The notes under the pieces are model-generated. The model saw only the letters and a program-made list of their open reading frames with translations. It was not told the origin of the DNA and did no database searches. Below, piece by piece: positions 1-10,346 of a stretch of DNA of 62,000 nt. Position 1 is the stretch's first letter, and every line of letters starts with the position of its first letter. Source of the DNA: Gnetum montanum (taxonomy: Eukaryota > Streptophyta > Gnetopsida > Gnetales > Gnetaceae); NCBI GenBank assembly GCA_015680685.1, contig MNCI01017692.1:574800-636799 (forward strand), in the 5' to 3' direction. A program made the position numbers and the translations under genes.

Positions 1-131
1 GGAAGACAACGAACGATTAACCCCAAGTGTTTCTTGTGGCGTTAAGGCATTTAGTCTGCGGAGTTCAACCGGATCGCGCGTGTACGCTCGTATTCGTATG
101 GTGGAGTGTAGGGGTACCTCGCCACTCATCA
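1..131 (+). repeat. 3' end of an A-family LTR (cut by window edge)
   Basis: Nearly identical to 32535-32665, the end of the solo LTR in the middle of the window, with only a handful of substitutions. It ends in CACTCATCA, the family terminus. No tRNA-Asp-type primer site follows, so this is the downstream LTR of an element lying to the left, or a solo LTR, and not a 5' LTR. Confidence 0.85.
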
Positions 132-145
132 CACACACACACACA
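131..145. repeat. (AC)n microsatellite
   Basis: About seven AC units directly abut the LTR terminus, so the element inserted into or beside a CA tract. This makes its target-site duplication unreadable. Confidence 0.8.
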
Positions 146-607
146 TTTAGAGGATTTAGTAAGTGTGTACACTCTTCTTTATAAGAATAAAGAATATTCT
201 CTTGTCTACTCACATGATCATTATAATCGTTATCATAGCCTTGTCGTGATAAAATAGGGTTAGCAATTTTATTTCCAACCATTAACTTTAACATGACATT
301 GATGTATTTCAGTCCATTGAAATTGAACATGTAACTTTTAGGATATAAGTCATGAAACTTAATGAATATTGAAATGATTCTTTTCTAGGCACTAATACTT
401 AAAAAGTCATTGAATCTAATATATAAGTTCATGTTATTGTAATTTCTTGAAATCCTAGTTCATAAGTTTATATCTAGTCGTCAAAAAATTTTGTGAAAGA
501 AAATTTGAAACTCTTGTGGCCTATTCTACAAATCTAAGAGTGTCTTAGTTTCATAAATACATTTCTACCATCCTTAGCATGCATTTTTTTGAAAAGTATT
601 TTAAATA
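146..607. other. AT-rich spacer, no gene seen
   Basis: Low-complexity AT-rich DNA between the LTR fragment and E1. No coding pattern, RNA gene or repeat was recognised. Confidence 0.6.
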
Positions 608-612
608 ATACT
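608..612. repeat. left target-site duplication of E1 (ATACT)
   Basis: ATACT precedes the left LTR and recurs at 9510-9514 directly after the right LTR. A 5-bp duplication is the usual Ty3/gypsy integrase footprint and fixes the element's ends. Confidence 0.85.
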
Positions 613-1516
613 TGATGAGTGGCGAGGTACCCCTACACTCAACCATATGAATACGAGCATTTCATGCACGATCCAATCGAACTCCACAGACAGGCTAGTT
701 GTGGTATCTAGATAGTTACTCGTTGATCACAGTTCACTGTCTTCCCACCTAGACTAGTATTTGCTTTGTCACATGTGGTTTAGTTTAGAGTGAGGTGTAT
801 GATATGTTCCTAAACTAATTGCTACTCCTGGAGGCGATGGAAAATAATCTTAGCTAAGCTAGGAGGAAAAAGGGAGAGAGAATTATGCTAATAGGAGATA
901 GGAAGAGAGAATCTAAACTAGCCTAAGTGCGATGAGCATCCGTTCCTTAATCATTCGTACACATCTTGGACCTCGTGCATGACTACTACTGGGATTACCA
1001 AGCGTAGATCCTTGGTACGCTACTGGGTTACCAAGTAGTCACACTTAAATGCTCGTGATTAAGTTGTACTAATTCCATGTTGAAGGAGTTTAAGGTGAAG
1101 AGATATTAACTACGAAAGAAATAAATACAATAACAATTAAATAATTCAACTAAGTGAATGCTGCAATGATGAAGTAATCTCGATCTTTATTTCTGGTCAT
1201 GTGCATGTCCAAGTACATCACACTCGAATAAATGATGTCATACAATTACAATCATCACACTGCGGGCATGCATTGGGAAAAAAGAGTTGAGAGGAAAAAG
1301 TGACAAAAAGACTCTACTCTAACACTAAACTGACTCACTAAAAACTTACCCAAAAAAGACTTCCTTCCCATGTGCCTACATGTGTATTTATAGGCCCACA
1401 TAGGAACCACGATATCGCAGATCTGATATCGTTGTTGGGTGTGATATTGCATACCCAATATCGTGTATTCGATATCGTGGGTTCGATATCACAACCAAAT
1501 GAATCACTATTCATCA
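613..1516 (-). repeat. E1 3' LTR
   Basis: Matches 8606-9509 along its length. It starts TGATGAGTGG and ends ATTCATCA. In element orientation the U3 end is at 1516, with a palindromic motif array and TATA box at 1385-1490. The stretch at 613-760 matches the terminal part of every A-family LTR in the window. Confidence 0.92.
1385..1490 (-). promoter_or_regulatory. E1 3' LTR U3 promoter: GATATC array plus TATA box
   Basis: Read on the minus strand, six GATATC-like palindromes (starts 1411, 1425, 1443, 1458, 1471, 1485) about 14 bp apart lead into CCTATAAATAC, with TATAAATA at 1385-1392. TATA-box identity is established plant promoter knowledge. A regulatory role for the array is inferred from its position and its conservation in sister LTRs. 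Confidence 0.7.
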
Positions 1517-1530
1517 TACCCCCATGATTG
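1517..1530 (-). promoter_or_regulatory. E1 polypurine tract
   Basis: On the minus strand AATCATGGGGGTA immediately precedes the LTR. The purine run next to the 3' LTR is the expected plus-strand primer. The same motif, ATCRTGGGKG, stands before the LTR at 43827. Confidence 0.75.
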
Positions 1531-1846
1531 AATGAAAACTCGTCCTTAAGTCAAAATGAGAACAAGCCCCATTGATTACATAGTGGATAGGTATGGGATT
1601 ATTAAATGATAAGGGATCTAGTCATTCCACAGTGGAGAACTCAATAGAACAAAATTTTACACAACACGAAAAATGCAAAATTCCCAAAATTACAAAATTG
1701 GGTGGAACTCATGTGGTTCTTGGTGGTGGCGGCTCCTCCATGGGTTGCTTTCCCTTGTCTTGTGCTCTAGGTGTTGGAATTTTATGACGTTGAAGTAGTG
1801 CTTGGAGTTTCTCCTCTTTAGTTCGGGGATCCTATGCCATCCATGT

Positions 1847-4515
1847 TCATGCTCCAATGCTTGATGGAATCGGCACCTCCCATGGGCACGGTAGTTGTGG
1901 AAACGTTTTGTTTGCCTTGACGTACCAAGCCGCAAACAATCGTCGTTCCTCTTCGTAGGCTTTATTTTTGTCCCTATATTCCTGAAAATCTATAAGCCAT
2001 CGAGCCAAGTCCATTGCGACATCTTTTTGGCCTTGGTAGCTTGCTTTAACCACCTCCAATTTAGAATTTGTAACTTCCAGCTTCTGCAATGTTTTCTTGT
2101 GTTCTGCAAATTCTGCTTCATACTTGGAATAGGTGGTAGCTACTTGCTTCTTGAGCTTTGTCCTCAAGCATCCTACTGTCAACATGGCTAGGTTGGCATA
2201 CCGTAGATTTGCCAACTCCATGTACTCTATGAGATCTTGGATCTATAGGTCCCAACTTTTTAGTTCCACCTGGTGGGCAAATGCATATATGTCTAATATG
2301 GCTCGCTAGTCAGTTTGTTGAGCATTAAAAGTGTTGATGTGGGACTTGGCCATATGGATCTCCTTCTCGATGATTTGTTTGTACATTCCCACCTGGTCTT
2401 GAAAGTGCTCTTTTAACTTTTCGTGCTGCTAAGCCTCGTTCTGGCACACGCTTATTTCAATGGTCGTCTTCTGACGAATGGTGGTGCGTACCTCTTCCAT
2501 TGAGAGGGTTCGATTTTCCCTAGCCAAGCAGTTCATGTCCTAGTTGACCCTGATTAGTTGTTCTCACAATCATTGAAAATGCTCTTCAAGAACATTCTTT
2601 TGTTTTTCCACAAAGGTCAATCGAAGATTTTTGGCAACAAGCTATTTATTTTCTTCTTGTAAGGCCTTGAGTGCCTTGGCGTGTGCGTAAGTTTATGCTT
2701 GTGCCATGGAGGCATCCCAATCAGCCTTCTATTTTTCTTCTACCACCCTTTTATTTTCCATCAGCAATTTGTTGAGTTGCTCAATCTTGAAGGTATCGAG
2801 CTAGTTTGTGGGAACAAATTGAGAAGGATCCTGCTATGTGGCCTGCAGGGTTATGAGCCTTTCTTGCAATATTTCAACTTCTACTTTTGTGTGCTTGGCC
2901 CTCATCTTTTTCATGACTAACTTTCCTTTGGTGGAGATGAGGTCTGATTGTGTTGCCATAACATCCTGTGGAATGTCAAACAAGGACATCATCACTTGTC
3001 CTGTTTGCAGCAATCGATCAAGCACATCCTCATGCTCCGCAGGGGCCATTGAGGGACCAACAATAGTTTGAGCATCCCATGCTCCTATGAAATCTGCTAG
3101 TGACATAACAAGAATGTTAAAAGATTCTTTGATGTGGTCTGTGATCACCTCTACAGCTCCTGCTGCATCCTAGTGCTGCATGACTACCATTGTGGCCCCT
3201 TCACCAATCTCTAGTTGCACCTGAAAGGATGCAATGTACCCTGAAATCTGTTGTGATTAATAACTCTCCCCTCCTCCTATCTGAATGGACACCTCACCCC
3301 GTGCATGATCTATAGAGACAGTGGGCTGTACGATATCATCGATGATGCAGAAGAGATTTGCATTATCGCGAGTTCCCCAATTGACTGTCTTAGCGATGGC
3401 CTTGAGATGGCTCATCGACGGTCGGTAGTCCTGCAGCAGTGGCGGTGGTTGATCTCGTTGGCTTGTGCTAGGCCTTGCTTCTTACTGCTGACTAGGTCCT
3501 GTGCTTGGAGGTTGGCTGGGCCCTACAAGTTGAGTTGCAATGGGCCCCACCGTCTGTTCTTGCTCTTGTTCTGGCCCCAACATCTCACTAGCAATCTTGC
3601 TTGCAGTTGGTGGCTTTAGCAGTTCAGCGTATGAAGCATTTTTGGCTTTTTTAAGGACATCATTAGTGTATCCCTGAATACCAGCATGTTTGCACAGCTT
3701 CTTGATGATACAAGGGAAGGGAAACACGAACTTCCCTATCTTACGTTCTTCAAACCACCTTAAGATCTCCATGAAATATATATGAGGTAGGTTAACATTA
3801 ACCTTTCCCATCAATATCGCACTCCCTCTTGCCACATATGTTGAAATTCTATTTAGTCCTTTTGTGGGAAAGATGTGATAGTTCCAATTTTAAAGTAGAT
3901 TCTCTCTTCCAATGTTAACTCTCCATAGGTCTTATCTTCTTTATTGTACGTCCTATCTAACCAAACCTTATGTGCATAAGCATCAGAGCAAGTGGACAAG
4001 CAAGCAACCTTTGGCCTTGTATTTGGAAGGTTTAACACTTCCGAAATGGCTTGGATGGAGAAATCAATAGACATACCAAAAATGTTAACTATGGTGCCTT
4101 CTTCTTTGTTGTGCTAGAATTGGTACATTTCTCCTAAGTACCAAGCATCGCTTTTGGAGAGGATAGGCCATAATGGGGACCCTTTGAGGTGGTCCCGAAT
4201 GACCTCGAGAGCATATTCCCTAAAAGGTCTGAAATTCAATTCCACGATCACTGTAGCTAATGTGGACCTTTCATGGATGGCCTGGACACATTCTGAAGGC
4301 AACGTGAGATGTTGTCCCAGTTGAAGCGCTACAGTAGCTCCTCCTTCTGCCTGTCTTGATTGTACAGTAGCAGGGTCTTCTTGATGGATACTGAATGAGT
4401 GCTCCTCTTGCTCTGTGTCTTGTTCGACAGGCACCTGTCCTTTACCTCTCCTAGGTTGCTTAAACACACCTTGAGAGGGACCTTCTTGTTGTCTACACTT
4501 TGGGGCCATTTGCAA
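1847..4515 (-). pseudogene. extra ORF of E1: transposon-domain plus coiled-coil protein, sense to the element
   Basis: One decayed reading frame of about 890 codons, starting at an ATG at 4513-4515. It stays in one frame to about 3853 (one stop near 4114), shifts frame once, then continues in a single frame to 1847 through about a dozen stops. The N-terminal third has a low-complexity, charged start. Then comes a segment with VLNLPNTRP (near 4020), which resembles the plant retroelement protein annotated as putative plant transposon protein. A Pro/Gln-rich linker follows (3480-3600). The C-terminal half is rich in Glu, Lys, Gln and Leu and looks like a long coiled coil. It is neither gag nor pol. 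A related protein is encoded antisense in element B (31193-36470). Function unknown; the domain name is inferred from pattern only. Confidence 0.6.
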
Positions 4516-5009
4516 TCACACGAGCCAAGCATTAGTAAGGTTGTTTACCCAAGTTAAGTTATACCTTACTTTTTGCCTTAATGAGTTTATTTTGTTTCTG
4601 TGTGATTTTAAGGTTAGGAGTTTTTATGGAAATGTCCCCAAAAGATTTGTATATTTGGTCCACTTTGCTTAGGTGGTTTCAAAGTTTAATTCCCAGTATA
4701 GATAAGGAGATGTAATTGTTTTTGGCACATGTTTATTATTATTTTTATAACTAATTACCCTTGATAGTGTCCTTCAGGTGATGAAAAATTTCAAAAAATT
4801 TATGCACAATTCAGCATGTACCCCTCCCCCACAACTAAGTTGAACACTCTGGGTTCAAGTAGGTTTAGACGGAATGAAAATTGAAGCACCAGCAAGTGAG
4901 TTATAATGATCGAAGCAAGAGATGCACAATTGCAAGTCGTAGAAGAAAATTTGAAAAACTTCCCCTACGTGAATAGTTACAAATGATGTTGACAGGTGCA
5001 GGGGATCCA

Positions 5010-5097
5010 TGTATATATATATTTTAAGGACGTGATATCACGTACCCACTAGCAGGGACCTGATATCGTGTTGGACTCGATTCGAGGACCCGATATC
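5010..5097 (-). promoter_or_regulatory. candidate internal promoter for the extra ORF
   Basis: On the minus strand, GATATC palindromes (starts 5092, 5062, 5034; about 29 bp apart) lead into a TATATATATA box at about 5010-5024, roughly 500 bp before the extra ORF start. This copies the array-then-TATA layout of the LTR U3. Promoter activity is inferred. Confidence 0.45.
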
Positions 5098-6483
5098 ATG
5101 TCCTATCAAAAATGGACTACTTGTAAAAGTTACCAAATTTTAATTAAATATTTAAATTTTAAAAGAATTTTTTAAAACTCCGAGGTATAAATTGAGGATG
5201 TGTAGGTCAATGTAAAGGGGTTTAGGGTAATACAAATTAGTCCTGAAGGCACAAAGAGTATAATGGTGTAAAATATGTCATTGAGAATTATGACGAGTAG
5301 GGGAAAAAGGGCATGTGTTAGCTCATAGGAACATTTGAACTTGAAGGATGATAAGAGAAAGAAGAACGCTGGTAATGCTTAGAGGGTATAAGATGATATG
5401 CGGAAGATGTGTTACAGGTGAAAATTACAAGGGTTACGCAAGTGGGTCCTCCCCAAAGCAGGTTTCAACCTATAATGCCCTTACGTAATCACACCTTAAA
5501 ATGTCTGTAGGCACGAGAAGGGTTAAATGTAATCCACACCCATTTCACAAAATGCACACATGTAGATGCCATTGTAATGGGGCATGAATTCAATGCTATA
5601 CAAGATACAAGTCACAAATACATGAACAACGAGATGATGCGAATTATAGAAGGGATTACAGAGATTGGGATATGAGGTAACTGACCAAGGGTACCATGAA
5701 TTCTAAGTGTAGGCCATGATTAATGTGTCATTAGCCCTTCACTCCAAAATCAAGACCAAGTCCATACCATTGATTAGTGACATCGCATTGCTTCATTTAA
5801 TGATGGACAACCATAAGAGCATTAGGATAGCAAAACGTACGATCACTTGGCATTTTGTACAAGGGAGGAGTGATTTTGCTTTGTGGCACTTTTTTTTTAT
5901 GAAGTATTGCTTAATCTAGAGAAGCCACCTACCTTCAGGCATGGGTACATGTCTTTCCAATGGAACCCCTTGGAATAACATTATTATATATATATTTTTT
6001 CTCTGGTTGAGTGCCTTTTGGTTACTCTTACTCCCACTTTTTGTTAGATCTACAAGTATCTTAGTACAACCAAGCTACATGATAACTTCTACAAGTGTCA
6101 CCAATCCACAAGTCTCTTTGATGTCACACCTTGGCCATTCCCTCTTAGTCCATCATTCTTCACTTTGGGCATAATGAACATAAGATTACTTTAAGTTTTA
6201 ATGATTAGGAATATCATTGTACCCAGGGTAGAACCTCCTATTAATGGAATGGATAGGTGGATGTTGTGGGCTCGCTATTCAAGTAATTAGTCACCTGAGA
6301 CTCGATAGCATAAAAAAACACCTCAACAAATGAGTCACATGAGTGTTTTATTCATAGATGAGATTACTCACAAAAAGATAAAAAGATAAAAAGACAAAAA
6401 GTTGAAAAATGAAAAAACTGAAAAACAAAAATTTCAAAATTAAAGAAAATGAAAAATATTTATTAATCCTGCTTGTCATTAGA

Positions 6484-6501
6484 ATGGGGGATATCCCCCA
6501 T
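6484..6501. repeat. perfect 18-bp palindrome centred on GATATC
   Basis: ATGGGGGATATCCCCCAT reads identically on both strands. It lies just past the gag 3' end and joins a purine run like the family polypurine tract to the GATATC motif. It may be a relic of an internal polypurine tract. Confidence 0.7.
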
Positions 6502-6574
6502 AACTAAATAGTTAAGCATGGCTAGGATTAATAAATGAAGAATTGGAATCCTTGCATGTTGAAAATATTGGGAT

Positions 6575-8469
6575 TCAGTCATACTTACCCCATTGGGGTT
6601 CACACACTTGATTATAGTTGGCATAGTGGGGCCATTTATAAGATGTGGTTAATTTATAAGGAGTTGACCCACTATGGTACTTGCGACCATAAGATGGTAT
6701 GCAAGGATCAACATGTCTCCCCATGTGGCTATATTCATTAGGCCGCATGGTTGTTGGAGTATTGAGTGGTGGCCCTGATAAGGTAACATGAGGCATTGGG
6801 TTCGAAGAGGAAGATGCACCATAGTGTTGAACTTGTGTTGAGTTGGCAGATGCAGTGGTTTCTGAACTGTAGTGTCCCTTTCTACGATCACGTCTAAAGA
6901 AGGGATGCCTATGATGTTGTGGAGGATTTCCATTGTTGTTGATAGTAGAAGCACAAGTAATGTTTGTGGGTTGATGCGATGATGTAAATCCCTCAGGAAC
7001 AACTAGTGGCAATGTAGAAGGAGGTAAAGGATGAGAATGTTGGAATTGAGAAGAAGTGTAAGGTATCCAAGGGGGTGGTTGTGTTGGAGAGGACATGGGT
7101 TGATAGTATTGAGGAGAATGATAATAATGTGGTGAGATAGAGGATGTTGACCCAGTTGGAGAAACAGGATGTTCGACTTAATAAGCACTTAGGTTTTGAT
7201 GGTATGAAGGGTGTAACTAGTTTAAGGGTGGGCTCCCCCATGACTAGGATTGTTGCCACTATGATCAAACATGGTATCTCTGTACAAACTCTAAATGTAA
7301 CACTCTTTCCCAATGCTCCTATAAATGTGACAAGATTAGACATTGGCCCTTAGGGTGATTGTACACGCAAATGTTGCATTGATACGTGTGAGTAGCAGTT
7401 GAGCTCTTATTTTTTTAACCCTTCTTTCCAATTGTATAAAGGTATTTTGTCCTGCTTCTTAGTTCATCATGACTCTATCTCCAATAATGTTGGCATATTC
7501 TCTGCATTTTTTATGCATCCATTCCATCATCTGATTGACATTGGCCTTAATTTGATCTAATGATTATAGTACTGGCAAAGATGGTTCCACCTCCTTGAGG
7601 TGAGTTGATTTCTCCTCTTCATAATCCTGGGCCCTTGTTGATTTTTGGGCCTATTGAGATTTTGCAATGTTCTCCCATTTAGCCATTTCTCCTTCTTCTT
7701 TTACTACCTGTTTGATAAGCTCTTGGAGTTGGTGGGTTCGTACCTCATATAGTTGACCTCGAGCATACATCCCTAGGGTCTCCCTTGTTTCATTACAGAG
7801 CCCATCTATGATGTGGTACATTAGCCTCTTCTCGAAGAACTCATGGCCCTGGTAATTATTTAACAATGCATAATATCTTTCTAAGGCCATGTCCAAGGGT
7901 TCATGTTGTGCTTATTTCCACTCTTGGATTTGTTTCCTCAAGGCTAATACTCTTGCATAGGTTTGATATCTTTCGTTGAAGAGCTCTACCATTGTTGGCC
8001 AATGTCAGATTGATTTTGGTTTTAAAGACCTATACCATGCTTTTGCGTGGCCAATGAGTGTCATAGGAAAGAGCTTAAGTTTCTACCATCCATTATCGAT
8101 GTTGTTCCATGCACAGGCATCATAGAAGGCTTGTAATTGTTGTTGCGGATCTAAATCATAGCATCTTGAAAACTTAGGAAATTTGGTTAAGTCAAGCCTG
8201 GGTAGATGGCTTTCCTTGCGATGCCTACAGGATATTCGAACAGCCTCTTGTATTTGCGTTAGGCTCATAGTGGCCAGTAGGGATTCATTGTCACTAGGTA
8301 GGTTATGCATTCGTGAGTTGGGATGATGTTGTCTTTGTTTATGTTTATAGGAAACCCCTACATCAGATTGGGTACTCCAAACTTCATTTTCATCATCGTA
8401 TAATTCATTGGTTCTCCAATGAATTGCCTTACTAGTTGTTGCGTTATCATAGTCTTGTGAGAGAGACAT
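6575..8469 (-). pseudogene. gag: gag of E1, decayed
   Basis: Starts at ATG 8467-8469, about 120 bp after the primer site. The N-terminal block (8083-8469) matches the gag region of E2, E3 and E5 around the conserved DLTKFPKFSR-like segment and the downstream QAFYDACAWNNI. The middle (7651-7896) carries the helical capsid segment with LGMYARGQLYEVR, paralleled by LGTYAQRRLSELR in E3. The C-terminal part (6575-7096) is Pro/Ser/His-rich. Several frameshifts separate the blocks. No zinc knuckle was found where E3 and E5 have one. Gag forms the virus-like particle in the cytoplasm; this copy is dead. Confidence 0.7.
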
Positions 8470-8586
8470 TGTGTGTGAATTTGTGTGTGACCTAATTGAA
8501 ATTAATTTTCTTTCCTAAAAGATGTATTGTGAATACTTTGTTACAGTGATTTTGTATGATGTAACTAATCTAAATAACTAGCACCA

Positions 8587-8604
8587 TCCCTGACAACGGT
8601 GCCA
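8587..8604 (-). promoter_or_regulatory. E1 primer binding site (tRNA-Asp type)
   Basis: On the minus strand TGGCACCGTTGTCAGGGA lies one base from the 5' LTR end. It differs from the complement of the plant tRNA-Asp 3' end (TGGCGCCGTTGCCGGGGA) only at a few sites. Athila-type elements use tRNA-Asp. Confidence 0.85.
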
Positions 8605-8605
8605 A

Positions 8606-9509
8606 TGATGAGTGGTGAGGTACCCCTACACTCAACCATACGAATACAAGCGTTTCATGCATGATCTGGTCAAACTCTGCAGATGGGCTAGTTGTGGTAT
8701 CTAGATAGGTACTCATTGATTGTAGTTCACTGTCTTTTGACCTGGACTAGTATTTGCTTTATCACATATGGTTTAGTCCAGAGTGAGGTGTATGATATGT
8801 TCCTAAACTAATTGCTACTCCTGGAGGTGATGGAAAATAATCTTAGCTAAGCTAGGAGGAAAAAGGGAGAGATAATTATGCTAATAGGAGATAGGGAGAG
8901 AGAATCTAAACTAGCCTAAGTGCAATGAGCATCCATTCCTTAATCATTCGTACACATCTTGGACCTTGTGCATGACTACTACTGGGATTACCAAGTGTAG
9001 ATCCTAGGTACGCTACTGGATTACCAAGTAGTCACACTTAAATGCTCGTGATTAAGTCGTACTCATTCCGCATTGAAGGAGTTTAGGGTGAAGAGATATT
9101 AACTACAAAAGCAATAAATATAATAACAATTAAATAATTAAACTAAGTGAATGTTACAATGATGAAGTAATCTTGATCTTTATTTCTAGTCATGTGCATG
9201 TCCAAGTACGTCACATTCGAATAAATGATGCCGTACAATTACAATCATCACACTGTGGGCATGCACTAGAAGAAAAGAGTTGAGAGGAAAAAGTAACAAA
9301 AAGACTCTACTTTAACACTAAACTAACTCACTAAAAACTTACCCCATAAAGACTCCCTTCCCGTGTGCCTACATGTGTATTTATAGGCCCACATAGGAAC
9401 CATGATATCGCAAATCCGATATCGTTGTTGGGTGCGATATCGCGTACTTGATATCGCATGTTCAATATCGTGGGTCCAATATTGTAACTAGATGAATCAT
9501 GATTCATCA
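8606..9509 (-). repeat. E1 5' LTR
   Basis: 904 bp, paired with 613-1516. Its inner edge abuts the primer site and its outer edge (ATTCATCA) abuts the ATACT duplication. Confidence 0.92.
9378..9484 (-). promoter_or_regulatory. E1 5' LTR U3 promoter: GATATC array plus TATA box
   Basis: Six GATATC-like palindromes (9404, 9418, 9436, 9450, 9464, 9479) precede TATAAATA (9378-9385, minus strand). Spacing of about 14 bp is kept although flanking CpGs differ from the 3' LTR. Confidence 0.7.
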
Positions 9510-9514
9510 ATACT
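9510..9514. repeat. right target-site duplication of E1 (ATACT)
   Basis: Exact repeat of 608-612. Confidence 0.85.
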
Positions 9515-10261
9515 ATTAATGAACTTCTCAAGCATTGGAAAGAGAGCATATAACATTACTTTTAACAACTAGTTAAGATGGAGTGCATAACAATTTGTTG
9601 CAAAGAATAAAAAATATCTAGTTCTAGGAAGAGTATAATTGTTTAATTTCCACTAAGGTATTAATCATTTATTTGCTTATTAAGAAATAGGTTACAAGTT
9701 TAAGTTATGACTAGAGTATATGTATTTTATATATAAAGTGGCCAAGAGTGTATCACATAAATAAGTCAACAAAGGCTTGACTTTTCAGCTATCCAAAAAA
9801 TGCCTTAAGGACAATTGATCAAACATTTGCATACATTTGAAGTAGATCCTACCTTAAGTACATTTGACAAGATGATACTAGAGATGCATAGTGTAGTGTA
9901 TAGAGGGTGTAGGTGTAAATTTGTTTTCTTGTTCATAGGTTATTTGTTCATTTTTGAGAATTTTTTGAAGGGTATGAGCATTGCTTTGCTCTTATTATGA
10001 GTGACAGACATTATAGTTTTTATTTTTATTAAAACAAAGGTAATAATTGAAACTAGCGGAATTTATTTGTATTTTTTTATTAGTTGTTTAGATTATATGA
10101 GGGGTAACTAGTCCACTTTATATAGGATAGAGGATGATACACTTTTGTTTTTTTAAAGAGAGATTGTAATTAGAGGGATTTATTTGGGATATGTGGGGTG
10201 TGTTGAAACCTAAAATAAGTGCAACATGGATGCACCCCAAGATATATAGTCCAATTAGAAC

Positions 10262-10346
10262 TTTATATAATCGAGCAATGCCTACTGGAATTGAACCCAT
10301 GACTTAGAGCTTCAAAATCAAGTATCTTACCATTAGGCGAACACTT
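10262..10346 (-). other. tRNA-like module (possible SINE head or tRNA relic)
   Basis: On the minus strand GCCTAATGGTAAGA resembles a pol III A box / D arm. GGGTTCAATTCC, about 40 bases later, resembles a B box / T arm. The acceptor ends do not pair and the anticodon arm is poor, so it is not a functional tRNA. It could be the head of a tRNA-derived SINE or an organelle tRNA remnant; a SINE body was not identified. Confidence 0.35.

Larger units (their letters stand above)
4516..6574 (-). other. E1 3' module, noncoding part
   Basis: No credible coding region lies between the extra ORF and gag, exactly where pol would be expected. Two landmarks (TCCTCCCCAAAGCAGG at 5447 and CCTTCAGGCATGGGTA at 5932) recur in the same order and at similar spacing in E4 (44592 and 45044). 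There they lie between integrase and the 3' LTR. This stretch is therefore the 3' region of the family and not a decayed pol. It holds an internal promoter candidate (5010-5097) and A-rich DNA (6360-6460). Confidence 0.6.
613..9509 (-). mobile_element. E1: complete non-autonomous Athila-like LTR element with gag and an extra ORF
   Basis: Two LTRs of equal length (904 bp), TGATGA...TCATCA ends, a 5-bp TSD, a primer site beside the right LTR and a polypurine tract beside the left LTR define a minus-strand insertion. The interior holds gag (right), a noncoding stretch, and a long extra ORF (left). No protease, reverse transcriptase, RNase H or integrase motif was found, unlike its relatives E2, E4 and E5, so it probably depended on enzymes supplied by such relatives. 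In the first 120 bp the LTRs differ at 18 sites, 17 of them transitions, so the insertion is old. Confidence 0.9.

Noticed and set aside
1847-4515. Excess of TAG among premature stops in the E1 extra ORF (8 of 13 by my reading), possibly CHG-methylation decay.
   Set aside because: The E2 pol stops do not show the same bias (many TAA and TGA), so the sample is too small for a claim.
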